Source: Arthrobotrys musiformis
Lineage: Eukaryota > Ascomycota > Orbiliomycetes > Orbiliales > Orbiliaceae
Assembly (NCBI GenBank): GCA_036971715.1
Contig: JAVHJL010000008.1
Span: forward strand, 1,364,001-1,428,000
Direction: 5' to 3'
Length of the DNA stretch: 64,000 bases
Part shown: positions 23,701 through 33,778 of the stretch, one piece after another
Position numbering within the stretch: the stretch's first letter is position 1
Layout of the letters: each line of letters starts with the position of its first letter
The notes under the pieces: model-generated
Databases searched by the model: none
Told to the model about the DNA's origin: nothing
What the model saw: only the letters and a program-made list of their open reading frames with translations
Position numbers and translations under genes: made by a program

Positions 23701-26700
23701 ACGCAGACTCAGAGGACAATCTATCTGGAACAACTAAATGTTCCTTGATGTGTTTAGTCCAATCATCGAAACCATCGGCTAGATATAAGCAGAATAGATC
23801 TACGAATATACATCCGAGTGTCATTCCTGGCGACGAGATTTTAATCGGAGGGGTGCCATGTCGTGTAATGTGTCCATCGTTCCCGGCCTCTGTCGTGCCA
23901 ATGACCGACGGTTCTATATATGGTTTAGCATAAAGGTTAGTCACGTATGACTATCTCAATGAGAAAAAGATAACTATAAACGGAAGCTGAAGGGCTTATT
24001 ACCCGCGGAGTCATAAACCTCGCTAAAGCCGATAAAGCTGGAGTAGCTGTCGCTGTCAGAGGCATCCGTTAGGGTTTCATTGAAATCAAAATCCTCTGCA
24101 ATCTAAGCGTTAGAAATAGCTAGGTTGGGAATAAACTAGGAGAAACAAACTGAAGGGCGTACCAAGGCGTAGATTTCGAATGAACTCTTTGGCGTATGAT
24201 GCGGCCGCGCCTGCTGCGACTTTCTTCCACCTCGCATCCTTATGTTTATCTGTATAGCTGCTGATACCCCTGATAGCAACGAGGCTCTCAAATTTCATAT
24301 GTTGTCCCAGGAGCCCTTCATTAACCACGCAGCAGAGATCAGTGAAACCAGCATCTAGGCCTGCTTTGGTAAGCTTTCCCTGGCTGGGAAGGTCTTCGAC
24401 GGCCTTCCACCCACTAGCGATACCGCTGTGCCGAATCCTTGACTGAGGGGGGCCGTATCTGTGTCTAATCTTCAGAGTATCAGAGGAACCGGCACACCCC
24501 TCACATGTTTGGTTTTCTTCACTAATACCCGATCCGTATCCCTCATGAGGGGAATCCGAGCCGAAATGTATATCTATTAGGTTCGAGTAGTGCTCGTATC
24601 GGTATTTGTTTCCCGGATCATGATCAGCTTTGTTAGCTAGCGAAGCCGCTGGTATAAATTCATTAAGACCGTCTAGTCTGGGTCTGGCTTGAGACAAGTC
24701 GAGCCTTTCAATATAATCCCAGATTGACTTATTGCGAGTCTGCTCGGGGAGGCCCTGTTCAAGACGAAAGTTCGGCGCCTGCCGGTTGTCGTATGCCGTG
24801 CGGTTGGGAGTGCTGAACACGTAGTTGAAGATTTTACTTCTATCGCAAACTACAACGTCTGCGAGGTAGACTTCTGGTGCGAAGCCGGAGGCCGTACCTA
24901 CGTGCAAAAAGATATGCAGAGAGCGGAATAATTTCATTACCTCTTCGGCAAGGCAATCTTGAGTACTGCGATAGTGATAAGACTCCGACAACCAGGCTAC
25001 CACAACTATCTGGTACCCTACGCGGCCTAACCGGTATTCGAATTTACTGGCCGAGCCTCCGGAGGCCGCCGGGACGAGGTGTACTCTATCAAGCATGGCC
25101 TCCGCTACCTCCGCATCCATTCTACTCGAGCAAAGCCATGCTACCCTATAGCGGCTGCGTTGCTTTGGTCCATAGAATTCCGACTCCTCCAACGCATCCT
25201 CTATGATCTCGTCAGTGTTTTCGCCAGCTGGGCCGACAGGTGGGTCATCATGAGGGACTTCCGCTGCCTCATCTAGCTCCCAGTCGAGGACAGATAAGCC
25301 TGTGGGCCCAGAAAAATCTTTCGCGAGGGTTTTTAATGAAGATTCTGATATTCTGTGGTCTTCGTCGATACTAGAATTATCATCGTCTAGCTCTGCCAGC
25401 CCTTCAAAATCCCGCTCCTCCGCCGAGAGAGATGAGGGTGTGTTTTGTGAGTCGCTGTTCCTGGAGTCGATGTCGAAGTACTCGTCCTCGGCGTCGCTCT
25501 CAGATGGTAAAGGTAATGAATTTAACGAAAAGTCGTGAATGCAATGAGCGATATGCTCCAGTGTATCTTCGTCTTCATCCGGGCCGGTGCACAACGGGCA
25601 ATCGACAACTTTAACCGGTTTTGAAGATAAAGATGCAGTGACGAACATTGGGATCTCGTCGCTTTCAACTGAGTCTTTGTGAAAGGTTTCAAGGTGTTCG
25701 ACTAATTCATCTTCATTGGAGAATTCTGTTGTTTCGCCGAATTGCTCACACGCAGCACAGGCCCATAGCTGACCATGTTCCATTTTTATATGTTGTTCCC
25801 AGTCTTTCCGAGTCAAGTAAAGTTGTAGGGGCTGTTGGCAATCCTCGAAAACACAAGTATATGGTAGGATATCGCTTGCAAGGTGCTTCCTATTTGACGA
25901 ATTAGACTACTCACCATATAAAACGGAATAGAGGAGTTTATTACATACTTCCACTGGCTGCGCTCCGTAAAAGCGATAGGGAGCGACTGCAGACAACATG
26001 GGCATTTAAAAACCGATTGATACCGGGGTACATTTGGTGGCCGGGGATATGCGATCCTCGAGCTGATTTTGGATATTACGGTAGCCGCATTCCGCATCGC
26101 AGATTTATCAGGGACGGTAATGTTCCCTTCAATAGCGGACGCCGCAGTCGTGGCCGTGGGTGCTATCACAGATACTGCCCGAGGAACTTCATCCTGTGGG
26201 GCTATAATAGTAATTTGTGGAGCTTTCTCGACTTCCGGGATGTCGAAAGAAACAGCTGGTTTTATATTCGCTTGGGCTTCGGCTTCCGAGGGCAGAGCTG
26301 GAATTTCCGGTAGTGCCTCCTTCATAACAGTATCGGCGCGTGCGAGCTTCTTTGAATGAAGCTTTGCGTAAGAGAATCGATGCCATCGCCGTAGGTTTGC
26401 TTCTACCAATCTCGATTGTATTTGGGTTAATGCCCCTTCTTCTTTGAGACCTCTAGGGTGAACGATAAGCTCCAGAAATCCTTTTAACTCTTGGACTTGA
26501 GGATTTTCTAGACTAAAGCTTCTGTCCGCCCGCTTGAGACGTGAATTTGAACCCGCTTTGCGGATCGCAACCGTAAGTCTTATGATTTGATCCAGGGTGA
26601 CCTCAACATCTCTTTGAGCTTCGATTTCCTCGGAGGACAACTCGGCAAGAGAGGGTTCATCTATCCCATCCCCGCTTGAGGCTGAATTATTTTGGTCGGA

Positions 26701-27114
26701 ATTTATATCCTGTTCCTTCTTTGCGGACTCATCAGGCGATGGAAGAATAAGATCTTTCGACTTTGCTAGAAATAGGACAGGATTTATAAATTTAGTGGAC
26801 CACGGAAAACAACTAAAGAAAGGCTTTCAAATAGCTTTTGAATACATACCTAAATCCTTACAATTCTCTACAAACAATTTCAAAAGGTCCAAGAGATTTA
26901 CTATCGTGTTTTGTATTTCCGGCTTCGGGGAGAGTCTTTGATCAAGGGAGAGTTTCCCTTTTGCAGAGACGCCAGCTCCGGCCGCCCAGAGGTCGAAGTC
27001 CACTAATCGATTCTCCGCCCACCCGCCTTCTTTTAAGCGTTGGATAGTTAAACACGTGGATAAGGATTTCCGACATGCGTTCGTCGCTGCGCGAATAGGC
27101 TGGGTTTTGAACAT
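20725..27114 (-). CDS. NLR: AcuF-like/zinc finger, PNP-like, NACHT, winged helix, ankyrin repeats
   Basis: Exons 26850-27114, 25949-26765, 24163-25889, 24003-24095, 22416-23913, 20725-22363 (6039 nt, 2012 aa). Residues 1-90 (for example EGGWAENRLVDFDLWAAG) and the following helical part resemble AcuF-type fungal proteins. C2H2/CxxC fingers lie at ~343-480 (CPCCLQSLP, CVFEDCQQP, CAACEQFG, CPLCTGP). A nucleoside-phosphorylase-like (PNP_UDP) module occupies ~605-936 but lacks key motifs. NACHT has Walker A GPPGAGKTN (~1272) and Walker B FIFIDGLENL. A winged-helix-like segment (FSFSELQYALYAHMYPG, then FHEYFSG) follows, then about seven ankyrin repeats (~1700-1940). This is the tripartite effector-NOD-sensor plan of fungal NLRs linked to allorecognition and innate immunity. 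A further 5' exon (27279-27447) would keep the frame, so the true N-terminus is uncertain. Divergent from the PNP gene at 27607. Confidence 0.87.
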
Positions 27115-27606
27115 TGGAACGAGGGCGTCGTGCGGCCAATACAACTTGTTCGCAGGGCCTGCTCTGATGCCAGGTCCAAAATCAGGGAATGTAAATTCCC
27201 GGGTGTTTTGACGAGCTAAACTCGGTTCATACTAAATTACATGAGACCGACGGTGAATGAAGTCGAAAGGATACGTACTGCCCCTCGGTGGGGGTAAATA
27301 GACGCTGCTGTAAAGCGCAAGGGTTGGTGGACAAGGCTGTGAGTTCCTCTCGCATGCAGAACACTGCATGAAGCCCCGCACGGCCATGGTCGAGGATCCA
27401 GAAGCTTCCTGGTTTGGACAATTCATCTTCAACTTCAGCTTCGGCATGCTTTCGCTGCTTCCTCCCAGCCGGCCGGCCAATATTTCTCGGTGCCGTGACT
27501 CGATGCCTTTGGTGTGATATTCACGACGAGGTTTAAAGTACGCGCCTGTGATTAAACTTATTAGTTAGGGGCAAGCAGGCTGGGCGCCTGTTCGGATCGG
27601 CCCACA
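27115..27606. promoter_or_regulatory. Bidirectional promoter region of the NLR/PNP gene pair
   Basis: 492 bp between the two divergent start codons. If the optional 5' exon of the NLR (27279-27447, ATG at 27447; joins in frame to an extended exon ending at 27215) is real, the shared promoter shrinks to about 160 bp (27448-27606). No consensus element stands out beyond a GGCCGGCCGGC patch at about 27467-27478. Confidence 0.45.
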
Positions 27607-30600
27607 ATGCTGACAGGGGACTTCACACCGCTTGAACTCGCCCAAGAGGCCTTCCAGACAATCAGCGAAGTCGCGATCAAGCTGGCCGCCGAAACGAAGA
27701 ACAGTAAATTTGGGAAGCTCGGGACCCTTCTTTTTATTGTTACCCTCAACGATGTCACAACACTATCCAGCCGCCAAGCGACTGTGTTCGAAACCAAGAT
27801 CGAAGCCTCTCTCGATATACTCGAAAAGGCATGCATGGTCAGTAAATCGGCCTTCGTACGCGGCTTAAGAAATGCTAGAATACTAAAAATGGGATTTTGA
27901 ATCAGTGGCCTAAAGGTGGTGGAACAAAAGGCCATCCAACGCTACATGGAATTGCAATCGCCAAACGGAAAGGTCTTACGAGGGCTCTCAAAAATTCGAG
28001 CGCCGATGTTCGTCTTGGCCTCAAGGAGTTTTCCTTGAGAACTCACGAGCTCGAGGCTCTGTTGACAGTTTTAGAGCAAACTCAGACAATAAAAGACCTG
28101 ACCCTAGAAGACATGGGCCTGGACTCTTCGCCGGATAGCAAGAAGGACAACGTCCCCGGCTACCCCCCGCATGTGAATGGGGCATTATACGATACACTCG
28201 ATATGCATACTTCTTGCGGGTGTCCCCTTCAACATTTAAAGTCTCCAAGACTGAGGTTAGATTCTATCGAAGAACATGAAGGAGCACAGATCCCATTTGA
28301 AGTCCTGTTCCCTGCGTCTCCTGCCCAAAACCGTAGCACCCCAAATTGCGAAATATGGCACGAAACGATGTTGATGGTGTCAAGCAAAGGGCCGCAGAGG
28401 AAAAAGGGACCGAAGTCCAAAAGGCCACCACCAAAGATTGAAGGCACAGAGTTGCTACTCGGAGAATTTTGCCGGCATCTCAAGGCAAAAATGGGCTACT
28501 GCATTCGCTTCACTCTCGTCTTCGAAAGTGCAGACCCAATATTAAGAACGTGCGATTCGTATAGCGGCCTGAATAGGAACGTCAAGCTCGTCCAGAGTCT
28601 TTCCCTTACGAATGTTTTATACAAGATCGGGAACAAGATGACGACAAGGGAAAGGTTTTATTTAGCGTATATCCTTGCTAAATCAGTATGGCAGTACTAC
28701 GGCTCGGATTGGATGAGACAACCTTGGACCCACAATGATATCCAGTTCTTGGAAGAGCAAAAATCCACAGACAAGTCGAAAATAGCTTCTTACAATCCAT
28801 ACTACCACCCAAAGTTTAGTGACGAGAATAAGGAGACGCCAGAATATCTCCCTGATGGAGTTCTACTTCATCGTTATCCAAACATCCTGGCCCTTGCGAT
28901 CCTACTCATCGAAATCATTCAGGGCCGACCTTACGATGAACAAAATCAACAACCCTATGGGTTTGCAAAAATGAAAGAGTACTACAAGTACGCATGGAAT
29001 CTGACGCTTGGTGCAACTTTGGACTGCAATGTCATATATAAAGAGGTGATCAAAAAGTGCCTGGACAGAAAGCTTTTCAAGGAAGCACCATTCGACGAAG
29101 ACAAGCCGAAAGAAGGAATCGATATCCGTCGAGACATTATTTATCGGGAAATTGTTTATCCATTGAAGCATCTCTTGAAACTTTCTAGTCCCTCAGATGG
29201 GGAAGATCCAATTCTTCAAGTCGTCGATGATGATCCCGCATGCACCGAAATCAAGGCGCAGGCGAATCAAAGCCGCTGCAATCCTACATACGAAATTGAC
29301 TCGAGCCACCACCCGAGCCGTCATTCCAGCCGTCATTCGAGCCGTCGTTCTTCTATCGACTACTCAGCTGCCCGTGTCGAAATCAGCCCACCACCAAGGC
29401 ACAGTATTGAAACATCTTTAGCAGATGATGCACTTAGCGAATGCGCCTGGCCAATTATACCCCCCGAAACACGTTCTCACACGCCAGATTCCTTCTCAGA
29501 CACCAGATCACGAAATTCATGTTCTGTCGAAAGACCTGAAAGTCGTGACGACTTCGAGATTGCGATCATATGTGCTGTTCAGCCAGAATACGATGCAGTC
29601 GCTCTCGTCATCGACCAATCCTGGGACGAGGCCGGGTACGAATATGGAAGGGCGCCAGAAGACCGGAATACCTATAAAACCGGAAGGATCGGTAGATATA
29701 ACGTGGTCTTAGCACTCCTACCGGGAATGGGAAAAGCAAACGCCGCGAACGCTGCCTCCGATTTCAGATCAAGTTTTCGCGGGATTGAGATCGCTTTAAT
29801 CGTTGGCATCTGTGGTGGCGTACCATTTAACAAGGACGAGGAAATAATTCTTGGGGATGTTATAATCAGCGGATCCATCGTCCAATACGACTTCGGAAGA
29901 AGATATACAAATAAATTCCAACGAAAAAGCGACTTTGGCGAGTCACTCGGAAGGGCTAGCCCCAATGTCCGTAGTTTACTAGCAGCTTTGAGTACGGATG
30001 ACGGGTCGGAATGGTTAGAAAGGAGGACCCTGCACCATCTAGAAGAGCTCCAAGGGAGGGCTCGGGGGCGCCGGAGGCTCAAAGGCAAATACGATTATCC
30101 AGGGGCAGACAAAGATAAACTTTTCGAATCTTCGTACCGACATAAGCACCATGCCTCTTTCAACTGCGATACTTGCGACCATTGTCATGTAGATGCGGAT
30201 GACACTTGTCACACGGCTATGACGGGCGCTGCATGCAGTGAGCTTCTTTGCGATGAGAAATACCTCGTGCATCGGATGAGGCTTGAGGAGAAGCTCAAAC
30301 ACACAGTACTAGCTAGTGAAATACAGCAGCCATATGTGCATATTGGGACTGTAGGATCTGGCGACACCGTTATGCGATCCAGCCAAGAGCGCGACAGAAT
30401 AGCAAAGGAAGACAACATCATTGCCTTTGAAATGGAGGGCGCAGGTGTATGGGACAATTTATCCTGCATCATTATCAAGGGGGTATGTGACTACTGCGAC
30501 AGTCATAAGAACAAGAATTGGCAAGATTTCGCCTCCGCTACCGCTGCGTCAGCAATGAAAGCGCTACTAGAAAGATATGGTCGGAGGGATAGGTCTCCAC

Positions 30601-30632
30601 GCCCGCTGGACAGGCGCGCCTATGGACGTTGA
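27607..30632 (+). CDS. Pseudokinase-like region fused to a PNP_UDP nucleoside phosphorylase-like domain
   Basis: Exons 27607-27837 and 27906-30632 (2958 nt, 985 aa); the intron has donor GTCAGT, branch-like ATACTAAA and acceptor TCAG. Residues 1-140 are helical and unassigned. Residues ~230-470 resemble the degenerate kinase-like module common in fungal incompatibility-type proteins (the fungal DUF7580 type): RFYLAYILAKSVWQYYG, PWTHNDIQF and NILALAILLIEIIQGRPY, without a canonical HRD/DFG. A Ser/His/Arg-rich linker (HPSRHSSRHSSRRSS) follows. Residues ~625-965 are a canonical fungal PNP_UDP domain: IAIICAVQPEYDAV, LALLPGMGKANAANAA, VGICGGVPF, LGDVIISG, HIGTVGSGDTVM, AFEMEGAGVWD and KGVCDYCDSHKNKNWQDFA. 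A Cys/His-rich insert (CDTCDHCHVDADDTC) sits inside it. The motifs look enzymatically intact. Substrate unknown: a nucleoside or, by analogy with PNP immune effectors, a nucleotide such as ATP. Confidence 0.88.
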
Positions 30633-31801
30633 AGTATCTGTAAAGATTGGAGGTATGGTGTAATGGTAAAGCCTATCTTTTCCTATAGCTACCGTTTGTA
30701 TATATAAGCGAAACTGAATTCATGCCAAAAACGGTATTAACAACAGCCTGACTTGTTCTTTCAGTTTAGTAACTGAAATATGCCCCGACCCGCCGACCTC
30801 TAGTACCCCACTGCACCCGAACGCACTCGGATGCCACTGACAATCATTTTCTGGCCGATCTTCCTTTCAATATCTGAAAAATTATTTGGATTAACATTAT
30901 ATACATTAACCGGCCCGTATTATCCCACCCAAGTATAATCATACCAACAACTTAGAATAGGTTGACACCGTCTTTGACTCCGTTGACAATCCCAAAAGTT
31001 AGACCTGTCCGTTTACCAATCTTGCAGACCTTTTGGTCTACCACATGGTTTCCAATGTTAATTGACGCGAGGTGCGGATTTGATAGTAGGTTCCACAATG
31101 AACCAACCCCTTAGTATCCTAGCGGGGAGAGGAGCTTACCCTATCGACACCTTGCCGGTTTCCATTTACTCTGAATATGCCCCAATTCAGGAAGTTTACG
31201 GTCATTCCATCGATCAAGCATCCGGAACTTGCAAAGAGGGTTCTAGAATTAAGGTAGATGATCTCGTTTGAAGTGCAACAAGTAGCCTTACAGTATAACT
31301 ATCTCCTAAAAGTGCATTCTCGCTAGTGTTCCTCTGATTATAGATGAAATCCATCTAGAACGCATCTAACCTGCGAGATAAGTGCTGCTTGAGGTGTCGG
31401 CACAGACAGCTATTGGCTTCGGTGGCTGGGGTTGATGATTGTAGGAGATGTTGAGGCCTCAATCTTGCGGGAGAAGCTGAAATATCCGTGCTTATATATT
31501 TCCTCTTTTTTGCCGAGTAACGCCCTCCGGATCAGATCTCCAGGGTGGCCATAGATCTGTCCATGATTTATGCGTAATATCCCGATAGTTGTGGGTCTGA
31601 TGTCAAAAGCTCTCGTAAGAAGTTTGTGGAAGCAGATACGGTAAACAGAGATCTACCAATATTAAGCCACGGTGCGGGCTCGCAAGTCACATAAAACAAG
31701 CCTAATAAAAAAATGAACCCCCCCCCAAAAAAAAAAAAACGAGCTCCAAAAAAACGCCTCACGGATGACACCCCAGAGAATCCCCGAGAAAGACGCCCGT
31801 T

Positions 31802-31854
31802 GCACTGGTCGGACTCGAACCGACAATCTCGTATTTACCATTAAGCCACAGTAC
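31802..31854 (-). pseudogene. tRNA-Arg-like remnant lacking the anticodon arm
   Basis: On the minus strand the segment reads GTACTGTGGCTTAATGGTAA, then AATACGAGATTGTC, then GGTTCGAGTCCGACCAGTGC. The T arm (GTCGG-TTCGAGT-CCGAC) is intact and has a B box. The 3' acceptor CCAGTGC pairs with 5' GTACTGT apart from one G-T wobble and one mismatch. The D-arm/A-box part (GTGGCTTAATGGTAA) is recognisable. At 53 nt it is about 20 nt short, the loss falling in the D-stem and anticodon region, so it cannot be a standard functional tRNA. Confidence 0.55.
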
Positions 31855-32112
31855 TAGGCATCTTTCTCCTTCGTCTCTTGGATAGATTCCTTGATGTACC
31901 AAACCAGGAGCTGTAGATAAAATCGAAATATCAGCTTAAGTTTGAGGTCAAATTGGTTATATAGTCTCTTACCCCTAAGCCACTAGCATAGATAGCCCCC
32001 ATTCCAATACTCAAGATAAAGTTTAGTACTTATTGCCGCCATTGCCTATTCAAAATTCACGTTTAGTAGCTACTATGCCCTTAGATATTTGGTTATTTTG
32101 GAGTATTGTCAC

Positions 32113-32235
32113 CTTATTAAGCCCGATGGCTGCTTTATCAAGCTTGATGACTGTCCTATCAAGCTCGGTGATTATTTTATCAAGCTTGATGGCTGTTTTA
32201 TCAAGCTTGATGACTGTTTTATCAAGCTCGATGTT
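32113..32235 (-). repeat. 21-bp minisatellite, six units, coding heptads on the minus strand
   Basis: Six tandem units with an exact 21-bp period: ATCAAG/ATTAAG anchors at 32116, 32137, 32158, 32179, 32200 and 32221. The unit is close to TTTTATCAAGCTTGATGRCTG. On the minus strand each unit encodes seven residues of the form IKLDKTV, giving an amphipathic heptad run that stays open to a stop near 32050. No upstream exon could be joined in frame, so this is called a repeat and not a gene. Confidence 0.75.
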
Positions 32236-32709
32236 ACCATTGGTTGGTAGGGACTAAGCAAAAATCAGTAAATTTATAAAAAGCAAGGTAAAGGCCTGTA
32301 GGGTTAACCAAATCCTAGGAACTTACTGGTGGAGTGGTGATAAGCCGGGAAAGGCCTGCCGGAGAGCGGGATGGGAGATGGCGGATAAGAAGAGGGCGAG
32401 AAAGCAGGGGACGGGAGAGGAGGGGGCGGGGGCGGACGACACGAGCGACATTCATGGTGATGATGATTATGGATGGGATGAAGGAGCGAGTAACTTTTTA
32501 CTTCGGAGGGCCAAATATTAATATGCTTATTTTTCGCACACATTGTGTGAGGGTCGCCTAATTTCTCGAAGCTTAAGCTCGCAAGTAACTTTCCCTCAAT
32601 GCTAATCGTCACACCCGCCTTTAATCCGACACAAAAACCTATATCTCAGTAGTCAATATGGACATTAAATCAGAAACGCAAGAAAGCGATACAGATTATA
32701 GGGTTAGAA

Positions 32710-33009
32710 ATGGCACGGAGGGTTATCGAAAATCAACGAAAGATAAGAGCTCAAGCTCAAGCGGCTTTGGAAAACAAGAGATATAACTTTAGACAATCTA
32801 CAATAAACCGAAGGCCCCAAACCCATCACTTTCCGGCCAACCCCCTCCGCGATTATTTCTATATACTAAAATCTTCTAGGCCCCAGATTTACTATGCAAT
32901 TTATGGAGCAAAGATTACTGGGCTGATAACTAGTCGGCACGTGGCTTTGTTAGACCCCGAACGTCTATGCATCTATGACCCTGATCTCCAAAGCTTCACC
33001 AAGCTCTAA
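32710..33009 (+). other. Unsupported 99-residue ORF
   Basis: Begins MARRVIENQRKIRAQAQ and ends FTKL. The first third is basic and helical, the rest has YFYILKSSRPQIYYAIYG. I do not recognise it and see no introns or neighbours that support it. It could be a degraded gene fragment or chance. Confidence 0.2.
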
Positions 33010-33700
33010 TAGAACTAATGTATGTCCAAGATATGCTATTCCTTTGCTATGTTAGTTGTGTGACCATATGACAAGAGAAAACAACACAATATTGATTACA
33101 ATGGATAGTTAGGGGATTCGGAACCTCGGGTGCACTATGCCAAATTCGACTGGTTAGCTAGCCAATGACCGGGATCACGGAGCTCGCCTCATGCAGCAGG
33201 GTGTCATACTATTCCAACATCTCGGTCGAGTAAGCTGCTTGCATGTGCGTTGAGTTACACCGACGCTAATTTAATTAATGGTTTACTCAGCTTACCAAGC
33301 CGTTCAAACCGTCAAGATGTCGTTATAATTTCGTAAAGCTTTCTCCGAATCTCCTGGGAAAAATTCAACTTTCGACTTTTCGTACCTACGATAGGCACCA
33401 CCGTCAGCACCAGGCGTAGATAGGGCTTTCTAACCCAAAATTGCCTGTGTCCGCATCAAATGACGAGGCGTCTTCAATGCGGAGCAGGCGGCTTCACGAA
33501 AATGCAACGGGTTACAGACTTCGATTGCAGGACTCACGACGATATTTCCATAATGCTAATAGCTTCAGTCGAGACTCGGCGTGCGCATGTGTATATAAGA
33601 GCAATTTGATACCCCTAGAAGCGAATTTCACTTTCATCATCAAAGCTTCCAAATCATCTATATAATAATCTACTTACCTATATAACCTCTACCAAACCTC

Positions 33701-33713
33701 TTTTTATATAAAG
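33701..33713 (+). promoter_or_regulatory. TATA-like element upstream of the MDR gene
   Basis: TTTTTATATAAAG about 70 bp before the ATG at 33779, a suitable position for a fungal TATA box with a short leader. A second TATATAAG lies near 33591. Confidence 0.4.
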
Positions 33714-33778
33714 AACATAAAACGGCCTCAAAGCTGCCTTAATCAAAGACCTTGATAACCTGAGACAAGAAGATCACT

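Larger units (their letters stand above)
30633..33778. other. Gene-poor region with tRNA remnants and a minisatellite
   Basis: 3.1 kb without a supported gene. It contains a tRNA-Arg-like remnant (31802-31854), a second D-arm-like piece on the same strand (about 31970-31990), a C9/A13 homopolymer block near 31718-31740, a 21-bp minisatellite (32113-32235) and a TATA-like element before the MDR gene. One 99-residue plus-strand ORF (32710-33009) has no recognisable family. Confidence 0.5.

Noticed and set aside
30648..30675. D-arm-like GGTATGGTGTAATGGTAAAGCC just after the PNP gene
   Set aside because: No T arm, B box or acceptor partner downstream; too short to call.
32304..32612. Minus-strand Pro/His-rich ORF upstream of the heptad minisatellite, considered as its first exon
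   Set aside because: The only good donor leaves a one-base phase, and joining to the available acceptors runs into a stop; its start is GTG.
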